Source of the DNA: RUG100 sp034927505
GTDB taxonomy: Bacteria; Bacillota; Clostridia; Peptostreptococcales; Anaerovoracaceae
Reading direction: 5' to 3'
Assembly: GCA_034927505.1 (NCBI GenBank)
Contig: JAYFPY010000011.1
Location: forward strand, 8,677-72,676
DNA: 64,000 nt
Program-made: the position numbers and the translations under genes
Part shown: piece by piece, positions 60,972 to 64,000 of the stretch
How the letters are laid out: the number at the start of each line of letters is the position of its first letter
Numbering within the stretch: the first letter of the stretch is position 1
The notes under the pieces: generated by a model
What the model was told of the DNA's origin: nothing
The model's database searches: none
Seen by the model: only the letters and a program-made list of their open reading frames with translations

Positions 60972-63212
60972 ATGAAATCAAAGAAATCAAAAAAGACCCT
61001 GGCGGTCATACTGTCTCTGACAATGATGGTGTGGCTCATAGGTGCTGCAGGTGCAGGCACCGCCGCTACGGTAAAGGATTCGAGCCAGACCTCGGTGACG
61101 TCGGATCTGTCCATGGAGCCTGAGGTAACAGACTATGTGAAGGCGGTCAAGGACAACAACATGGATTATTTCAAAGACGTGGCAAATACTCTTGCCTATG
61201 ATACAAAGTATCAGGACAACGGACTGGGCTGGAGGACAGCCGGATCGGATGCAGAGCAGGCCTGTGCCGGTTATCTGCAGAGCAAGATGACGTCTCTCGG
61301 ACTGACCCAGGTGGAAAAATCCAAAGTAACTGTAGATAAATTTCAGTTCAACAGCGCATCTTTCAAGATGGCAGGGACTGCCATCGATCTGAATACTGAA
61401 GGAAAAGATGCAAACAAGACAGATGCTATTGCATCATACCAGGTCAGCGGAACATCCGCAGCCGGTATCAATGCTCCCGTAGTCGACTGCGGAACAGGAT
61501 TCGAAGCCGACTATGCGGGCAAAAATGTAAAGGGCAAGATCGTGCTGGTGGGCGTAAATCAGGCCGACGAAGCATGGATAGACGGATATATGCGTCAGGC
61601 AAAGGAAAAGGGCGCGGCAGCTATGATAACTTATTCTGTTGGCGGATACGGATCAGTCAGCAATGATTCTGCAAACGTTCAGGATGTATGCTGCGCAGAT
61701 CTCCATATGCCGACAACTGCAGTCAGCTACAACAATGGAATGAAGATCAAGGCAGCGATCAAGGCGGGCCATCAGAATGCAACTCTGAAGGTAGACACTG
61801 AATTCGCTCCAAAGCAGGGAACGTCCTATAATGTTATAGGAAAGATCAAAGGATCAGGCAATACAGGTCAGCAGATACTGGTGGCTTCTCACTATGATAA
61901 ATACTGGTACGGATATCAGGATGACAGCACCGGCATAGCAACAGTACTGTCTATTGCAAAGGCAATGACAGACTCGAATTACAAACCATACAATGACATC
62001 GTATTCGTATGTCACGGAGCAGAGGAATGGGGAGCTACCAATACTCAGTTCGACTGGAGCAACGGTTCCTGGCACAACATAACAGAAAAACATCCGAGCT
62101 GGTCGGGAAAGACTCTGGCTATGTTCAATTTCGAACTGACGGCAGTTGGAAATGATGCGAAAGAAGTCAGTGTCAGCGCAGTCCCTGAATATAGAAGCTT
62201 TACAAAGAATTTTGTAGACAAAAGCGGACTGGCTGTAAAAGCCGACGGAGCGGGAAAGATAGTGTCAAAGAGTATAGATACGAATACCATGGAAGACGGC
62301 ATCAGCTACCGATGGGCAGGCGTTCCGTACTTCTGCAATGCATTTGACGGGACGGACTTCATGACGTCGCACTACCATACTCAGTTCGACAATCAATCGA
62401 CATATACACAGTCAATTGCACAGACAAACCTGAATCTGTACGGGGCCATGGCCATATACACAGACAGCACTCCGGCACTGGAACTGGATCTGACGGGCAC
62501 ATGTGATGATCTGAAAGCAGCTTATCATAAAAAGACTATCAAAAAGTCCGGCGTAAAGACTAAGAAGTACAGAGATGCATATCATTCACTGAGAAAGGCA
62601 GCAGTAAAGTATAATGCAAAGATCAAGAGCATCAATACCAGATATGAAGAAGCTGTAAAAGACGGTGCCAGCGAGGATACGCTCAATGAATACAGGGCAG
62701 AAGGAACGGCTTTGAACAAGACGACGCTGAAAGCTTTCAAATATATCCAGCAGAACATGATGTCAGTAGACACATGGGGCATCCATCTGGATTCAGAGGG
62801 CGTTTATTCCAATGTTCTCGTGCTGAGCAAAACTGTAAAAGCAATGAGCAATAAGAAATATTCTTCAAAGAAGAAAGTCAGCAAGGCTCTGGACCAGATA
62901 TATAATCTGAACGGCGTTGTAGACTACAACTACTATATATTCAGCAAGAAAGTCGGCAAAGCAGAGCTGAGGCAGTATGATCCTAAGGTAAACAAAACCA
63001 ATACATACTGGTGCACAGACAGACTGGTACCTGTATATTATGTGGGCAACACTACATACAAACTGGTAAACAGCAAACCGACAAAGAAAAATGTGAAGTC
63101 GGCACTGAAGGTTTACAAGAAAGCAAGGAAAACCGCGTATAAAGACTACAAGAAATACGTCAATCATGATATAAGCGGAATGAAGAACCTGAAGAAGATC
63201 ATAGCTTATTGA
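60972..63212 (+). CDS. secreted M28 family metallopeptidase
   Basis: 746 residues. Signal peptide (about 1-32), then a PA insert (about 160-290) and an M28 zinc aminopeptidase domain: VASHYDKYWYGYQDDSTG (His307, Asp318), CHGAEEWG (Glu351/352), NFELTAVG, and the final ligand in TSHYHTQFD (His467 or 469). The C-terminal 230 residues are helical, rich in Lys, Tyr and Ala, of unknown role, with no wall-anchor motif. The start at 60972 is set by GGAGAGGAGGAATGTTATT; TATAAT at 60914-60919 is a likely -10. It probably supplies amino acids from extracellular peptides. Confidence 0.88.
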   Translation: MKSKKSKKTLAVILSLTMMVWLIGAAGAGTAATVKDSSQTSVTSDLSMEPEVTDYVKAVKDNNMDYFKDVANTLAYDTKYQDNGLGWRTAGSDAEQACAGYLQSKMTSLGLTQVEKSKVTVDKFQFNSASFKMAGTAIDLNTEGKDANKTDAIASYQVSGTSAAGINAPVVDCGTGFEADYAGKNVKGKIVLVGVNQADEAWIDGYMRQAKEKGAAAMITYSVGGYGSVSNDSANVQDVCCADLHMPTTAVSYNNGMKIKAAIKAGHQNATLKVDTEFAPKQGTSYNVIGKIKGSGNTGQQILVASHYDKYWYGYQDDSTGIATVLSIAKAMTDSNYKPYNDIVFVCHGAEEWGATNTQFDWSNGSWHNITEKHPSWSGKTLAMFNFELTAVGNDAKEVSVSAVPEYRSFTKNFVDKSGLAVKADGAGKIVSKSIDTNTMEDGISYRWAGVPYFCNAFDGTDFMTSHYHTQFDNQSTYTQSIAQTNLNLYGAMAIYTDSTPALELDLTGTCDDLKAAYHKKTIKKSGVKTKKYRDAYHSLRKAAVKYNAKIKSINTRYEEAVKDGASEDTLNEYRAEGTALNKTTLKAFKYIQQNMMSVDTWGIHLDSEGVYSNVLVLSKTVKAMSNKKYSSKKKVSKALDQIYNLNGVVDYNYYIFSKKVGKAELRQYDPKVNKTNTYWCTDRLVPVYYVGNTTYKLVNSKPTKKNVKSALKVYKKARKTAYKDYKKYVNHDISGMKNLKKIIAY

Positions 63213-63230
63213 AAACAGAACGATAGAACA

Positions 63231-63267
63231 AAAAGGCCTTATCGTAAAATATGCGATAAGGTCTTTT
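63231..63267. terminator. bidirectional terminator
   Basis: AAAAGGCCTTATCG pairs with GCGATAAGGTCTTTT, with A and T runs on both sides, between the M28 peptidase and a convergent acetyltransferase. Confidence 0.85.
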
Positions 63268-63284
63268 ACTTCGAATATAACTTG

Positions 63285-63665
63285 TTACAGATTGTACTCC
63301 ATCGGCAGTACAGTAATGCCGTCTTCGTGATACGGCTCTCCTGATTTTTTGAAATGAAGCCTGGAAAAGAACGGAGCTGAGTCCATTTTGATTGCTGCCT
63401 TTATAGTGCTGTGACCCCTGGCCATGAGTATGGTCTTAACAGCCTCAAAGAGCTCTTTGCCCACATCCTGTCCGTGATATTCTTCAGCTACACTCAATAT
63501 TTTAACAGTATCGTCATTTATTACGCCAAGAACTCCTACGATCTTATCGTCCAAAGTGTAATACCATATCTGACATTCAGCCAATTCCGGCAGCGGTCCG
63601 CCGCCTGTTGATTTGATCAGCTGGACTATTTCGGCCATGTTTTCGGGTTTCGCCTCTCGTACCAT
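63285..63665 (-). CDS. GNAT family acetyltransferase
   Basis: 126 residues. VREAKPENMAEIVQLIKSTGGGP at the start, a VAEEYHGQDVGKELFEAVK acetyl-CoA motif (about 75-90) and a C-terminal FFSRLHFKKSGEPY strand. GAAAGGAGGTACCT precedes the ATG. Single gene; substrate unknown. Confidence 0.85.
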   Translation of the reverse strand: MVREAKPENMAEIVQLIKSTGGGPLPELAECQIWYYTLDDKIVGVLGVINDDTVKILSVAEEYHGQDVGKELFEAVKTILMARGHSTIKAAIKMDSAPFFSRLHFKKSGEPYHEDGITVLPMEYNL

Positions 63666-63810
63666 AGGTACCTCCTTTCAATTATATCAATGTATCTATA
63701 CTAAAATTATAAAGGGTGATCCTTATAAATGCAACAGTCAAGAGAAAGTTGGATTGTGTCAAGTTACAGTGGGAAAAGAGCAAACACCTTTTTTGATAAG
63801 TTTTCTTTGA

Positions 63811-64000
63811 TCAGATACCCCTGAACGATTTTATCGTCTTCAACGAGCCGCACAGCTGGCCACGATTTATCCATGGAAGGTTGTGCTGCATCTCTGCACC
63901 GGCAACCAGCTTTCTTTTTTCAATGATCTTTTCATTGATCTGTACCTGACGACTTTCCTGCATCCGCTCTTTCTTCGTTTTGAGCATCAGTGCGTATATT
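63811..64000 (-). CDS. unidentified partial reading frame at right edge
   Basis: Open on the minus strand from base 64000 to TGA 63813-63811, at least 62 codons. The visible part is Lys/Glu/Arg-rich (YALMLKTKKERMQESRQVQI) followed by MQHNLPWINRGQLCGS. No family is recognised. It may be the C-terminus of a regulator or mobile-element protein, or non-coding. The gap 63666-63810 contains only a possible promoter for the acetyltransferase. Confidence 0.3.
   Translation of the reverse strand, partial: IYALMLKTKKERMQESRQVQINEKIIEKRKLVAGAEMQHNLPWINRGQLCGSLKTIKSFRGI

Noticed and set aside
1..64000. CRISPR arrays, complete insertion sequences, rRNA genes
   Set aside because: No regularly spaced repeats, no transposase with terminal inverted repeats and no rRNA sequence were seen. 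Only the partial frame at 63811-64000 remains unidentified.

Overview
The window looks like a chromosomal stretch of a low-to-middle G+C Gram-positive anaerobe (Bacillota, probably class Clostridia). The indications are strong GGAGG-type ribosome binding sites, sigma-A promoters, a CIRCE/HrcA element, class B sortase, GdpP/YybS, DivIC, RNase M5, DnaD, an LTA-synthase-like enzyme and 3-hydroxybutyryl-CoA dehydrogenase. Genus and species cannot be set from sequence reading alone.

Layout. 1-3.9 kb: minus-strand purB-purA-alr (alr runs off the left edge). 4.0-11.7 kb: tRNA-Arg(CCU) carrying an integrated, heavily deleted prophage. It is framed by a 49-bp perfect direct repeat of the tRNA 3' end whose two copies lie exactly 7,600 bp apart. 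The remnant keeps half an integrase, a portal with an in-frame stop, a MuF head protein with an AT-rich HExxH C-terminal domain plus a small partner gene, scaffold, capsid and connector; three deletions removed the rest. 11.7-19 kb: hsp20 under a CIRCE operator, diaminopropionate ammonia-lyase, a YdcF-type membrane protein, a dGTPase-like HD hydrolase, an acetyltransferase, a short-chain dehydrogenase and a rubredoxin-glutamate synthase fusion. 19-34.5 kb: a secreted protein, sortase B, CvpA, tadA, an Ig-like membrane protein, ispE-gntR, HtrA, a phosphohexomutase cluster, two transporters, NfeD-SPFH and hbd.

34.5-41.6 kb is a replication/translation block: rpsF-ssb-rpsR, then yybS-gdpP-rplI-dnaB-(DUF1858)-dnaD. 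41.6-48.6 kb is signalling and export: a two-component system, a V4R protein with a diguanylate cyclase, and an FtsX-type ABC transporter. 48.7-53.1 kb: divIC-rnmV-rsmA-LTA synthase-like-acetyltransferase. 53.0-60.8 kb is a minus-strand aromatic amino acid operon, aroF-tyrA-aroB-aroA-aroC-pheA-aroE::aroK. 61-63.2 kb: a secreted M28 peptidase; then an acetyltransferase and an unidentified partial reading frame at the right edge.

The most interesting signal is in the 211-nt leader of the aromatic operon. It encodes a 29-residue peptide with seven consecutive Tyr/Phe codons. Overlapping it are a hairpin that competes with an antiterminator, and a strong intrinsic terminator just before aroF. This is the layout of ribosome-stalling transcription attenuation, which is unexpected in a group where T-box or TRAP control is the usual expectation. 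Other points: the MuF metallopeptidase-like module, a DnaD protein fused to the N-terminal part of a helicase loader without its ATPase, and a GdpP without its membrane helices.
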